Below are positions 6,001-13,995 of a stretch of DNA of 49,844 nucleotides, one piece after another. Source of the stretch: Oscillospiraceae bacterium (lineage in GTDB: Bacteria > Bacillota_A > Clostridia > Oscillospirales > CAG-272); the NCBI GenBank assembly GCA_015063445.1, contig SVUD01000012.1:1-49844 (forward strand). Direction: 5' to 3'. Made by a program: the position numbers and the translations under genes. The notes under the pieces are model-generated. The model was given only the letters and a program-made list of their open reading frames with translations, did no database searches and was not told the DNA's origin. The stretch's first letter is position 1; every line of letters starts with the position of its first letter.

Positions 6001-8610
6001 TCGAACGGCTCGGGCGGAGCTACGGGAGTTGCAAAGGGCTACGTTACCAACGCATATAAAAACGGTTCGTATGCGACAAGCAAGACCGCATACATCTTAA
6101 TGAGAAGAGACTACACGTTTACAACTACCGAGAATTACGATAACCTCGCTCAGATACAGGGAACTCTTTACGTTGACCTCGACGGACATACACTTTCCGC
6201 AGGCTCTACGTCAAAGCCTATGCTCAAAATAAGTAGTAAGGGCTACAGCGGAGCCTCGGGCGAGAAGATATACCCGACGACAATAGTATTCTCGGACGGA
6301 ACAATGCTGGCAAGCAATAGCGGTATAATGACTCTTTCGACGTGGGATTCTCTCGGTGACGGCTCTATCGCGAATAAGGACTTTAACCTGACGTTTAATA
6401 ACGTAACGTTTGGATTAAGCTCGACCTCAACCGCTTCAACGCTTATGACCTTTGTCGATAAGCCGTCGGCGACCTCTGTTGCCGCGCCCTTCAACCTTAC
6501 GTATAACGACTGTACGTTTGATTTGAGAACGCAGGCTCCCAAGTCGGCTATAAGCATTTTCACGACCGTGACCGAAGGAAAGTATGCGAAGATAACGACT
6601 TCCGTCCTCGGCGGTAAGATACTTGCGGCTGATCCCGACCTGATAACCGTGCTTGATGAAGGCGAAAACAACTACGGATCAAGCGTAAGCTTCGGTGCGG
6701 GCAGCGGTTCTAAATACACGCAGTACGTGGTTCCCGAGGGCAAGAGCGTTGATGCCGGCTCTTACTCGGTGAACGGAATAAAGTTTAATTTTGTTAAGGG
6801 CTCTACTACGGGCGGAAATACCGTATACGAGCTTAAGGAGGCGCCGCTTACAGAGGATGAGCTTACAACTATTTACGGTGTAATTCCCGAAAAGTACGCA
6901 TCGGTTGCGTCATATCCCTTCGTCGTATTCGACGGAAATAAGAATTGCATCGGCGCTCACGCAAACTTCCTTGATATAGCCTCGTCGTACGATAACGCCG
7001 GAGCGCTTCATATAGCTAAGAATTATCTTTCTAAAAATAACTATTGGAACGGTGAGGACTACGGCAGCTCTCCCGCTACGGCATACATCCTTATGAGAAG
7101 CGACTACACAATGACGTCTGTAGAGCAGTATAACAACATTGCGCAGGTTCAAGGTCTGCTTACGATCGACCTTAACGGCTTCACGCTGACGGCTGCTCAG
7201 TCGAGGACTCTCTTCCCGGCAACGAGCAAGCAGTGGAGCGGCTCGGGAGATGCCGATTACTTCCACACTACACAGTTCAAATTCACTAACGGAAGCATCG
7301 TTACATACGATAAAGCCGTTGTTACGTACACCTGTACCGCAACCGAGCTTAAGACGTTCGATATTGCGTTCGAGGATATTGATTTTAAGGCGCTTGGCAC
7401 GTCGGAGAGCTTTGTTCTTGATTACGGAAGCAACGTAAAGGAGTCATACCCGAATATCAGCTTCACAGACTGTACCTTCGATATCACGGACTCAAAGGCA
7501 ACGGGCAGCGTTATCCTCTTCAATCTCGGCAAGTCGCTTATACACGCAAGCTTTACCATTGAGGGCTGCGGCATTATTGCCGGCGATACCGATTTCACAC
7601 TCTTCTCAAAGCCGAGCGGCGTAAACGGAACGCTTACCTTCGAGAAGGGTGATGACGGTAAATATATTCTCATCGAAACGAACGGCAATTCTGCTCCCGA
7701 GGGCACGTTCAACGACGGTGCGCTTGAGTTCGTTAAGGCGGAAAGAAATGAAAGCGCTACCGTATACACACTCGCTCCCGTCGGTATTAAGTCATTCGTT
7801 CCCAAGATCAGCACGACTCTTGACTCTAATCTCATTGTAAACGTATACGTTCCAAAAGAAGGACTCGTTAAGTTTAGCTTTGGCGGAATTGAATATGCAG
7901 ACCTTAGTGACGAAAATCTTGAGCTTTTAGAGATTGACGGCGCTTGGTACTACCGTGTTAAAGCGGTTCTTCCCGCAGGTGAAGCCGCTAAGAGCATTAC
8001 TCTTTCGGCAACCGTATCGTTTGGAACGGAGAGCGCTGTCGGTAAATTCACTCTGTCCATTCCGTCGTATGCAAAGAAGGTGCTTGCTTCGGATGCTCCC
8101 GAGCTTGAAAAGACTCTTATAAAGGACGTTCTCGTATATATCAATGAGGCGTATAAATACTTTGGCAAGAGCGCAAGCTCCGAGATAGATACAATTCTTA
8201 ACGGCTACCGCGGAACAGTTAATATCGAAGGCTCTGCGGAAGTTCCCGAGAACGCTCTTGCCGGCGTAACGTACGTGCTTGATTCAACGCCTGCTATAAG
8301 ATTTTATATTCCCGAGAAAAGTGACATTTCCCGCTACACCTTTAAAGAGGGCGGAAGAAATCTTACTTATAGCGTCGGAGAGGCTGTTTTGGACGGCAAG
8401 ACTTACACAACCGTTGAAATATCGGTTTACGCATACAGAATGTGTGAAACCATTGAGTATTACGTAGACGGTGTTAAGAGCGGTGCTTATCACATTAATT
8501 CGTACTATGAATTTACAAAGAACGATGCGGAGCTTAACGCGCTTACAGAAGCCTTCTGGATATACTGCCAAAGCGCAAGAGCTTACAAGAATTCGGTTGC
8601 AAACGGTTAA
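3013..8610 (+). CDS. Large secreted protein with esterase-like domain and duplicated C-terminal domains
   Basis: 1,865 residues. Met at 3013 follows AGGAG and a perfect promoter at 2908-2936; longer in-frame starts are upstream of that promoter. A signal peptide (residues 1 to about 27, ending near INAQD) exports it. Residues about 60-560 look like an alpha/beta hydrolase: GNSKGG puts the nucleophile at Ser395 and VDQGH gives a plausible catalytic His520. Next come an Ig-like segment (about 560-660), a DNRLRE-like beta segment (about 665-770) and a jelly-roll-like segment (about 790-950). Two copies of a domain follow, starting near residues 961 and 1285. Each contains YPFVVFD, NKNCIGA, a YILMR...DYT stretch and a DL(D/N)G(H/F)TL strand. 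A final beta-rich region ends without LPXTG, dockerin or SLH anchor. Probably an extracellular esterase or carbohydrate-active protein; the substrate is unknown. Confidence 0.7.
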   Translation: MKKKRILAIIFFVLLFASACVFAINAQDATVTDAMLEIEANLSDYKVGETVSVAKDGYIGIPVEISVYHAGGEVVTGKAVDATPVVIYVVNTAVERIGTDSDVNIISSMLERGYIVVVFDYLNNSKAKAPDLDWSVQGLRANVTNGTYFANTSLPSGSYNNNMVVPAGYNIEFGHIFWEIDKHGADGTLERIVEVWNNDFRAKKKNVIIKWVDENGNRKATQAGHDDTEPVWLNADGSENADGQYIRVKHTLAEKIEDCVNKDGTPVDLNLYMHITYPTNPSYDVPVMVLSGSSGHLAAGTQTADRPHMNGFLFNGYAGVAFDHAFVPMARDDHYGYFDGDDSDSITGDNATYSVHNFNNARIDTAAMRYIRYLSESEHDKYAFDNTAIGVYGNSKGGWATMIGEENPDINFARRIYAGCNGKSRYDNGKTEDIVFGSYIIDGGEEQPWLTYNGESLDSGADLTYMSCGWGPYCITSSHSPTFISCNSGDGSYTSVSNQYVNACRTADVVTMWFEVDQGHTLASSVDRMYGVSTYQALMDFSGYHLKGDAVKVTYVSRLADNYSGMPTNAPIVVKFTGSVSADEVSKITLINSKGEAVEGSWTAQYGNTEWTLATPTLECNEEYVLTVPAGIKGDNGKGMTDAYTYSFQIGKEKASEISTVATEKGTYLYFTKPDAASVEEFEVELYNLRLYVSNDAVNKLQVYALSGFSSSAPDSATVGSLVGTAAVSGIGQYDVDVTDYIKGLSDGTQVAFLVKQVSAAGETLVHSSPLISSLGSCTKGGKVSTTLTAAPDGTESLKIHKFSSSTSYPNDQFYQNFATLFTNSAIIKSSNLVEEDIGRTFRISFRIYDTTSRIISVQMQSLSNYSVLFPDYNISYYNVYTKAGEWVEVSFDHTVYEPLYADKVGYKTQKLSVYAPLEGSEMNPIYLSDVKSYEIFTDVNLEKAELLLGTTDQRINPLITEYGTIPDQYADEDAYPFVVFDENKNCIGATAYFHGSNGSGGATGVAKGYVTNAYKNGSYATSKTAYILMRRDYTFTTTENYDNLAQIQGTLYVDLDGHTLSAGSTSKPMLKISSKGYSGASGEKIYPTTIVFSDGTMLASNSGIMTLSTWDSLGDGSIANKDFNLTFNNVTFGLSSTSTASTLMTFVDKPSATSVAAPFNLTYNDCTFDLRTQAPKSAISIFTTVTEGKYAKITTSVLGGKILAADPDLITVLDEGENNYGSSVSFGAGSGSKYTQYVVPEGKSVDAGSYSVNGIKFNFVKGSTTGGNTVYELKEAPLTEDELTTIYGVIPEKYASVASYPFVVFDGNKNCIGAHANFLDIASSYDNAGALHIAKNYLSKNNYWNGEDYGSSPATAYILMRSDYTMTSVEQYNNIAQVQGLLTIDLNGFTLTAAQSRTLFPATSKQWSGSGDADYFHTTQFKFTNGSIVTYDKAVVTYTCTATELKTFDIAFEDIDFKALGTSESFVLDYGSNVKESYPNISFTDCTFDITDSKATGSVILFNLGKSLIHASFTIEGCGIIAGDTDFTLFSKPSGVNGTLTFEKGDDGKYILIETNGNSAPEGTFNDGALEFVKAERNESATVYTLAPVGIKSFVPKISTTLDSNLIVNVYVPKEGLVKFSFGGIEYADLSDENLELLEIDGAWYYRVKAVLPAGEAAKSITLSATVSFGTESAVGKFTLSIPSYAKKVLASDAPELEKTLIKDVLVYINEAYKYFGKSASSEIDTILNGYRGTVNIEGSAEVPENALAGVTYVLDSTPAIRFYIPEKSDISRYTFKEGGRNLTYSVGEAVLDGKTYTTVEISVYAYRMCETIEYYVDGVKSGAYHINSYYEFTKNDAELNALTEAFWIYCQSARAYKNSVANG

Positions 8611-8685
8611 AAAGCAAAAATAATGGGTTGTTATTTTGATTAAGTCAAATACAATCAATGCTTATTTCATTTAAAATTTAAAAGA

Positions 8686-8735
8686 GGGGCTGTTTTAAAT
8701 GCTGTTAGGTGTTTGAGACAGCCCCCGGAATTTTT
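8686..8735 (+). terminator. Terminator of the large secreted protein gene
   Basis: GGGGCTGT and ACAGCCCC pair around a 24-base loop, followed by a short T run. A second hairpin follows at 8772-8802. The rest of 8611-8902 holds AT-rich sequence with repeated AATGAATAATGAAG words and no gene. Confidence 0.6.
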
Positions 8736-8771
8736 AACAAAATGAAGAATGAAAAATGAATAATTAAGGAA

Positions 8772-8802
8772 GCTTTTCTGTCTGCGGTCGAAAAGCGTTT
8801 TT
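8772..8802 (+). terminator. Second terminator-like hairpin
   Basis: GCTTTTC, an 11-base loop, GAAAAGC, then GTTTTTATTG. Confidence 0.65.
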
Positions 8803-8902
8803 ATTGTATAAGGAATAATGAAGTGGCTTTGCTGATGAATAATGAAGAACCCGGGCGGTTTTCGGTACTGTTTTTGAAAAGCGATTTTTTATTGAAAACA
8901 TA

Positions 8903-8931
8903 TTGAAAAATGCATATTTATATGTTATAAT
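8903..8931 (+). promoter_or_regulatory. Promoter of small basic protein gene
   Basis: TTGAAA (8903-8908), 17-base spacer, TATAAT (8926-8931). Confidence 0.75.
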
Positions 8932-8987
8932 AAATCAAAGAACGAAAGTTATTGATTTTTGAATAAATCTGTAAAGGAGAACGACCG

Positions 8988-9230
8988 GTGAGACTCAGAG
9001 AACAAGATATGGAAGAAAGCTTGCGCAAATATTCGAATCATCCGTGCGTTTTAATTAAAAAGCGCAGATGCTTATTCCGTTATATATGGGTTATCGAATG
9101 CGAAGATAAGACCTTCCGTGTAAACGTTGGAAAAAAGCTTTACCACCATGAGAACGAGGGCGCTGTACTCGTGCTTGTAAGAAAGAAAAGAAAATTAATC
9201 AGTATAAAAAGAGGATTTTCCGAGGTTTAA
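8988..9230 (+). CDS. Small basic protein of unknown function
   Basis: 80 residues beginning at GTG, with AAGGAGA eight bases upstream and a good promoter at 8903-8931. It is rich in Lys and Arg (for example VRKKRKL near the end) and is predicted soluble, with alternating hydrophobic beta-strand-like stretches and no signal peptide. I do not recognise a family. It is monocistronic: a strong terminator lies at 9315-9361. The charge pattern would allow nucleic-acid binding, but nothing else supports that. Confidence 0.65.
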   Translation: MRLREQDMEESLRKYSNHPCVLIKKRRCLFRYIWVIECEDKTFRVNVGKKLYHHENEGAVLVLVRKKRKLISIKRGFSEV

Positions 9231-9314
9231 CGGTATAATCCGATTTTGACGAGGAATATCCAATTTCGGCGGTGCTATGAAAAGCCGCTGCCATTTTGGT
9301 AACTGAATAAAAGA

Positions 9315-9361
9315 AACGGAGGTATTGTTTTTTTCTGCAATACCCCCGTTTGCCTTTTTAT
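9315..9361 (+). terminator. Rho-independent terminator
   Basis: A 13-bp near-perfect stem (AACGGAGGTATTG ... CAATACCCCCGTT) around a T-rich loop, then TTTTTA. Confidence 0.85.
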
Positions 9362-9431
9362 AGGCTTGGCGTAGTTTTGGTTTATATCGAAAGCACAAAG
9401 CTTGAAAATATTAAAATACGAGAGGTTTATA

Positions 9432-10058
9432 ATGAAAGCAGAGCTGATTGACGAGGGATTATATAGAATTTTAGTTCCTTTTGAAGCGGGGATAACTACG
9501 ACGGTTTACGTGGTTATTTGCGCCGAGGCGGTGGTTATAATCGATTCGGCATCCTATCCCACCGATGCGAGTAATTATATATTGCCCGCTCTTTTGGAGC
9601 TTGGAATAATGCCGAGCCGAGACGCTATATTGATATTAACTCACTCGCATAGCGATCATGCGGGCGGAGCTGCGGCTTTGCTTAATGAGATGCCGAATCT
9701 TAAGCCGCGCGCGGCGTTTCGCGTGGAGCATCCCGAATTTTCATATCTTGCCGACGGTGAGATAGTGGGTGACAGACTCCTTACGCTTATGCTGCCGGGT
9801 CATACCGAAAACAGCATTGCGCTTTTTGATATGAAAACGAAAACGCTTTTATCAGCAGACTGCTTACAGCTAAAGGGAATAGGCAAATACCGAAACGGAA
9901 TTGCTTTTCCCACGCTTTATCGGAAGTCTATTGAGAGATTGAAGAGAATTGACGTTCACAGAATAGTCGCTGCTCATGAATATGATCCTCTCGGCAGTAT
10001 TGCCGAGGGTAAAGCTGAGGTTTTAAAGTATCTTGACGAGTGCTTAAAAGATTATTAA
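9432..10058 (+). CDS. Metallo-beta-lactamase-fold hydrolase
   Basis: 208 residues. Met at 9432 sits behind AGAGG; an in-frame TTG at 9402 would add ten residues but has no ribosome site. The THSHSDHAGG motif (HxHxDH) marks a metal-binding MBL-fold hydrolase. LPGHTENS supplies the next His, SADCL the bridging Asp, and AAHEYDP the last His, so the metal site looks complete. The protein has no signal peptide and is shorter than RNase J or flavodiiron relatives, resembling glyoxalase II-like single-domain members. It is followed after 21 bases by the M55 aminopeptidase gene, so the two are probably cotranscribed. The substrate cannot be read from sequence. Confidence 0.85.
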   Translation: MKAELIDEGLYRILVPFEAGITTTVYVVICAEAVVIIDSASYPTDASNYILPALLELGIMPSRDAILILTHSHSDHAGGAAALLNEMPNLKPRAAFRVEHPEFSYLADGEIVGDRLLTLMLPGHTENSIALFDMKTKTLLSADCLQLKGIGKYRNGIAFPTLYRKSIERLKRIDVHRIVAAHEYDPLGSIAEGKAEVLKYLDECLKDY

Positions 10059-10079
10059 TTTTATAAACGGAGAGAAAAA

Positions 10080-10907
10080 ATGTATAAACGTGTTTTGTTG
10101 GCGCTGGATTTGGAGGGAGTAAACAACGTTGTCGGCGAGGCTTACTCGGGACTTTCAAAGGAAAGCGATCAGTGGTATATTGCGAGAGAGCAGGCGGCTC
10201 TCGAAATCAACGCGGCGGCAGAGGCGCTTTTTGACGCAGGCGCGGAGGCGGTTGCGCTCTGGGATAATCACGGAGGCGGAAATAACGTAGATCCCTCGGC
10301 GCTTGATGAGAGAATTGAGCTTATTAATAACGATAATTCCGCTCCGAGAATGAGATTCGCAAAGGATAGATTTGATTGCATTTGCTATTTTGGATATCAC
10401 ACGATGGAGGGCACTCTCGGCGGCGTGCTTGCCCACACTATGAACAGCAAGGCAAATCAATATTATAAGCTTAACGGAAAATACATAGGCGAGATCGATA
10501 TGGACGCTTACATTGCGGCGTACTACGGAATGCCGTCAAGATTTTTTGCGGGCGGCGATATTACGTGCAGTCAAGCAAAGAGAAGCGTGCCCGATATCGT
10601 AACGGTTGAAACAAAGCGTGAGCTTGAGCGCAATCGCGCGCTTTTCCGTGACAACGGCGAGCTTTTTGAGGACATTAAGAAAAAAATCGTTGAAGCCGTC
10701 AGCACCGAGGCAAAACCGCGCGATTTAACGTATCCCGCGGTGATGGAAAAATCCTTCAAGCGAGTTGAGGATGCGGCAAAATATTTGCAGAGGATAGTCG
10801 GCTTCGGGATAGCGGCGGAGCATCCGGTGGATGAAATTCTCGGCAGAGATGCTCACACCGTCGTATCTACGGTTAACAGTATTGATGAATTTATAAAATG
10901 CATATAA
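10080..10907 (+). CDS. M55 family D-aminopeptidase (DppA-like)
   Basis: 275 residues, ribosome site CGGAGAG. The pattern of Bacillus subtilis DppA is retained as I recall it: Asp10 and Glu12 in LDLEG, His64 in WDNHGG, His107 in FGYH and Glu138 in GEID as metal ligands, and His119 in the LAHTM stretch at the active site. DppA-type enzymes cleave N-terminal D-amino acids, such as D-Ala-D-Ala, and form ring-shaped decamers. A role in recycling peptidoglycan-derived D-amino-acid peptides is plausible, but no oligopeptide transporter genes are adjacent. It forms a likely two-gene unit with the MBL hydrolase upstream. Confidence 0.85.
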   Translation: MYKRVLLALDLEGVNNVVGEAYSGLSKESDQWYIAREQAALEINAAAEALFDAGAEAVALWDNHGGGNNVDPSALDERIELINNDNSAPRMRFAKDRFDCICYFGYHTMEGTLGGVLAHTMNSKANQYYKLNGKYIGEIDMDAYIAAYYGMPSRFFAGGDITCSQAKRSVPDIVTVETKRELERNRALFRDNGELFEDIKKKIVEAVSTEAKPRDLTYPAVMEKSFKRVEDAAKYLQRIVGFGIAAEHPVDEILGRDAHTVVSTVNSIDEFIKCI

Positions 10908-10920
10908 ATGTAAGTCACTG

Positions 10921-10951
10921 TTGACAAAAGCGCGCGTTTATATGCTATACT
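10921..10951 (+). promoter_or_regulatory. Probable promoter of lipoprotein gene
   Basis: TTGACA (10921-10926) and TATACT (10946-10951) with a long 19-base spacer. The boxes are good but the spacing is not ideal. Confidence 0.55.
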
Positions 10952-11000
10952 GAAATCAAGAAAACATAAAATAAAAACAAACAAGAAAGGAATATCGGTT

Positions 11001-12329
11001 ATGAAAAAATCATTAGTTTTTATTTTAGTTATGCTTTTATACTTGGCTTTGCTCTCTTCTTGCAAAAAGAATAAAGATGATGGCAGCGATAAGGGTCAAA
11101 AGGAACCTACCGTGCTGGAAAAAATCACCACGGCTATGGACAATGCTTATTCATACGAGGCGGACGGCGTTGTTGATATTGTAGCGTACTACAACGGACA
11201 GAAAATGGAAATCAATGAAACGGCAAAGGACATATACGCTAAGGAGCAGGACGGCTCTGTATATTACTATTCCTTGAGTGACACAAGCGTAATTTATATG
11301 GCGCAGGAAAACAAGTCCTCCGTTCTTGAGGCGTATAATGAAGGAAATTATTTCTTTACGTTTGAGCAGGGTGCAACGGTAAAAAATCTTACCTCTCCTA
11401 TAACTCAGGAGGAGTTTTTGGATTATCAGAAGAGTACTCACGGTAAGACGAGCTTTTTACAGGGCTACGGAAACGCTGTCTTCAACAAAAATGAAAACGG
11501 GGATCACGTGGTTGAGTTATCGCAGTACAACAAGGATATGCTTGCGTTTGTGAACGGAGCATACGGATTTCCTCTTGATGCAGACGGCGCTAAGATTACC
11601 GATTTTAAGGTTACCATAACAGCAGGCTCCGATTTTCTTGTCAAGGACATATCAATAAACTATGCGTTTTCAAAGTCCGAGTTCACGGGCACTGAAAAGA
11701 TAACGCTTTCAAATTATACCGGCGTAATGAAGAAGGTAAAGGATCTTAAACCCGGATATTTCAAGGCGGTAGAGGATGCTACGGCAGTCACTCGCGCTCT
11801 CACGTTCTTAGGTGAGATGTCCAATAAAATAAGTGACACATTCAGCGTTTCCGTTATTCAGCGTAGTCTGCGCAATTCCGTTTTCACTGTGACCAGCGAA
11901 GCAAATACCGAGGTTTCTTACGGCTATGAGAATGATAAGTATCATTTCAGAGTAGAAACCGTGTCGGGCGGAGAAAAGGCAATATCCACCTACGAGGACG
12001 GCGTATTTAAGTCAGGCGACCAAGAGGCTAAAATCAGCGACATTGAGGCAAAGCAGGTAATCGACGCGCTTATAGATCCTTATTCCTTCACGCCTATTAT
12101 GGTAAATAAAAGCGCAAAAACGACAGAAAAGGACGGTACTGTATTATACGTATTGACTATTGATACGTCGAGAGTTTCATCGGTATCAGGACAAAAAGCT
12201 ATGTATATTACGTTCGCAGTTAAGGATAACGAGCTTCTTTACATAAAGTATGAAATAGAGCCTCAGAAAACAATTAGCGGATATGTTGGAAATACGTTTG
12301 TTGAAACGACCGTTAAATTTAAAGATTAA
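11001..12329 (+). CDS. Lipoprotein of unknown function
   Basis: 442 residues behind AAGGAA. A type II signal peptide ends in LLSSC, so Cys21 would carry the lipid and the protein would face outward on the membrane. A short charged linker (KKNKDDGSDKG) leads into a long beta-rich body with two similar-looking halves, each alternating strands and containing TAMDNAYSYEADG- and VSYGYENDKYHF-like segments. That is reminiscent of LolA/LppX-type half-barrels that hold hydrophobic ligands, but this is only an impression. Single-gene unit: its own promoter upstream, terminator at 12386-12446. No homologue is recognised. Confidence 0.7.
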   Translation: MKKSLVFILVMLLYLALLSSCKKNKDDGSDKGQKEPTVLEKITTAMDNAYSYEADGVVDIVAYYNGQKMEINETAKDIYAKEQDGSVYYYSLSDTSVIYMAQENKSSVLEAYNEGNYFFTFEQGATVKNLTSPITQEEFLDYQKSTHGKTSFLQGYGNAVFNKNENGDHVVELSQYNKDMLAFVNGAYGFPLDADGAKITDFKVTITAGSDFLVKDISINYAFSKSEFTGTEKITLSNYTGVMKKVKDLKPGYFKAVEDATAVTRALTFLGEMSNKISDTFSVSVIQRSLRNSVFTVTSEANTEVSYGYENDKYHFRVETVSGGEKAISTYEDGVFKSGDQEAKISDIEAKQVIDALIDPYSFTPIMVNKSAKTTEKDGTVLYVLTIDTSRVSSVSGQKAMYITFAVKDNELLYIKYEIEPQKTISGYVGNTFVETTVKFKD

Positions 12330-12337
12330 TTTTTAAA

Positions 12338-12446
12338 AATCCGTACGCTACGGGCATTGATTAAATGTGATACGGATTAATAGAGTCCCTGCGGAAAAAG
12401 CGCTGTGATCTAACACGGTGGTAGCGTATCCGCGGGGATTTTTATA
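12338..12446 (+). ncRNA. Structured intergenic RNA element ending in a terminator
   Basis: Two stems follow the lipoprotein stop. AATCCGTA (12338-12345) pairs perfectly with TACGGATT (12371-12378). TCCCTGCGGA (12386-12395) pairs with TCCGCGGGGA (12429-12438) and is followed by TTTTTATA. The second loop contains CGCT...AGCG with GTG...CAC inside, and the phrase ACGGTGGTAGCG, which recalls the GGTGG of T-box leaders. The specifier arm and the ACCGCG continuation are missing, and a separate perfect promoter follows, so a T-box for the next gene is unlikely. It may be a 3'-UTR structure or a small RNA. Confidence 0.35.
12386..12446 (+). terminator. Terminator of the lipoprotein gene
   Basis: Ten-base stem with one T-G pair (12386-12395 with 12429-12438) followed by TTTTTATA. 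It ends transcription before the promoter at 12488. Confidence 0.75.
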
Positions 12447-12487
12447 TAAAATTCTGAAAAAAGAATAGGGCTTAATTTTTTAAAATA

Positions 12488-12516
12488 TTGACACGGGGAC
12501 GGATTTGTGCTATAAT
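12488..12516 (+). promoter_or_regulatory. Promoter of the amidohydrolase operon
   Basis: TTGACA (12488-12493), 17-base spacer, TATAAT (12511-12516). It leaves a leader of about 115 bases before the gene at 12640, in which I see no clear riboswitch. Confidence 0.85.
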
Positions 12517-12639
12517 CGACAGAAAAAAGAAGTATACAAAAGCCCGAAGATACAAAAATTAAAGTATCCGCTTTTTATAAAACGTGCGTACGGCAAAACT
12601 TTATTTAGGCGGTGATAAGTTTAAGTCAGAGGTGAGGTT

Positions 12640-13974
12640 ATGAAAAAGTTAATTGCGGCGGTCGACAAGCACCGAGATTTAATTTTTGAAGCCGAGAGGC
12701 ATATATGGGAAAATCCCGAGACAGGATATAAGGAATTTAAAACCGACGAATACTTGGCGAAGGAGTTTGAAAACCTCGGATATGAGCTTACGAGAGCCGA
12801 GGGAATAACAGGCTTTTATACCGTTATTGACACAACACGCCCCGGCCCCGAGGTACTTATTCTCGCCGAGCTTGATTCTGTTATCTGCCCCTCGCATCCA
12901 GATGCCGATAAGGTGACCGGAGCGGTACACGCCTGCGGTCATCATGCTCAGTGCGCGGCGCTGCTTGGAATCGCTGCCGCTCTGAAGGAGCCCAGCGTTC
13001 TTCAAGGAATGTGCGGAAGGATAAGGCTCTGTGCAGTGCCTGCTGAGGAGCTTTTGGAGATAGAGTACAGAACAAAGCTCAAAGAAGAGGGAAAAATAAA
13101 ATATTTCGGCGGAAAAACAGAGTTTCTTTCGAGAGGATATTTTGACGGAGCGGATCTCGCTTTTATGGTTCACACCTCCTCAAAGTTTTTGCTTAACGGC
13201 GGAATGGTCGGATGTCTTGCGAAAAAGATAGTTTATAAAGGCGTTTCCGCTCATGCGGGAGGAAGTCCTTGGAACGGAGTTAACGCTCTTTACGCCGCAA
13301 ATTGCGGAATAAACGCAGTCAACGCTATAAGGGAAACTTTTAAGGATTCCGAGCATATAAGAGTTCACCCGATAGTGACCTCGGGCGGAGATATGGTAAA
13401 CGCCATTCCCGAAAGGACGGTTCTTGAAAGCTACGTAAGGGGAAGCACGTTCGAGGCTATAACTGACGCTAACAGGAGAGTGAACAGAGCCTTGACAGGA
13501 GCCGCGCTTTCTCTTGGAGCAAACGTTGAGATCGTTGATAATTTCGGATACGCTCCGCTTGAAAATGACACGGGTATGATTTTAGCGGCAAAGGAAGCCT
13601 TTGAATTGGCGAATATTGATGCTGAGCTCGTGATGTCGAAAAACGTTTCCACGGGAAGCACGGATATGGGTGACCTTTCTTGTATTATGCCCGCGGTCCA
13701 CGCTTATGCGGGCGGCGCTTTTGGCAAGGGACACGGTAACGATTATAGGGTTGTCAGCGCCGAGCGAGCTTGCGTTGATTCGGCAAAATGGCAATTGGCA
13801 ATGCTTTATCTTTTGCTTTCAGAGGGCGCAAAAAGAGCAAAGAGCATAATTTCCGAGTTTAAGCCTAAATTTGCCTCTAAAAGCGAATATCTTACATTTA
13901 TTGATTCGCTATCTTCATGCGGTGACAGAATAAAATATATAGACGGTGATTCTGCCGAAGTAGTATTAAAATAA
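12640..13974 (+). CDS. M20 family amidohydrolase
   Basis: 444 residues with ribosome site GGTGAGG. The M20D features are present: LAELDS near residue 78, VHACGHH at 96-102 giving metal ligands Cys99 and His101, AVPAEE carrying the catalytic and metal Glu residues, MVHTSS supplying a His, and an SAHAGGSP dimerisation-domain motif. Unusually, the common CGHDxH is CGHHAQ here, so the Asp and last His of that motif are changed. Such enzymes hydrolyse N-acyl or amide bonds, for example in aminobenzoyl-glutamate, hippurate or N-acyl amino acids. It starts a run with the EEP-fold and TIM-barrel genes (gaps 21 and 32 bases), which suggests a small catabolic operon. The substrate is unknown. Confidence 0.85.
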   Translation: MKKLIAAVDKHRDLIFEAERHIWENPETGYKEFKTDEYLAKEFENLGYELTRAEGITGFYTVIDTTRPGPEVLILAELDSVICPSHPDADKVTGAVHACGHHAQCAALLGIAAALKEPSVLQGMCGRIRLCAVPAEELLEIEYRTKLKEEGKIKYFGGKTEFLSRGYFDGADLAFMVHTSSKFLLNGGMVGCLAKKIVYKGVSAHAGGSPWNGVNALYAANCGINAVNAIRETFKDSEHIRVHPIVTSGGDMVNAIPERTVLESYVRGSTFEAITDANRRVNRALTGAALSLGANVEIVDNFGYAPLENDTGMILAAKEAFELANIDAELVMSKNVSTGSTDMGDLSCIMPAVHAYAGGAFGKGHGNDYRVVSAERACVDSAKWQLAMLYLLLSEGAKRAKSIISEFKPKFASKSEYLTFIDSLSSCGDRIKYIDGDSAEVVLK

Positions 13975-13995
13975 CGCAAAAAAGGAAACTAAAGT

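Noticed and set aside
12338..12446. T-box riboswitch for the M20 gene
   Set aside because: Only a GGTGGTA phrase matches; no specifier loop or ACCGCG element, and a strong promoter lies between it and the gene.
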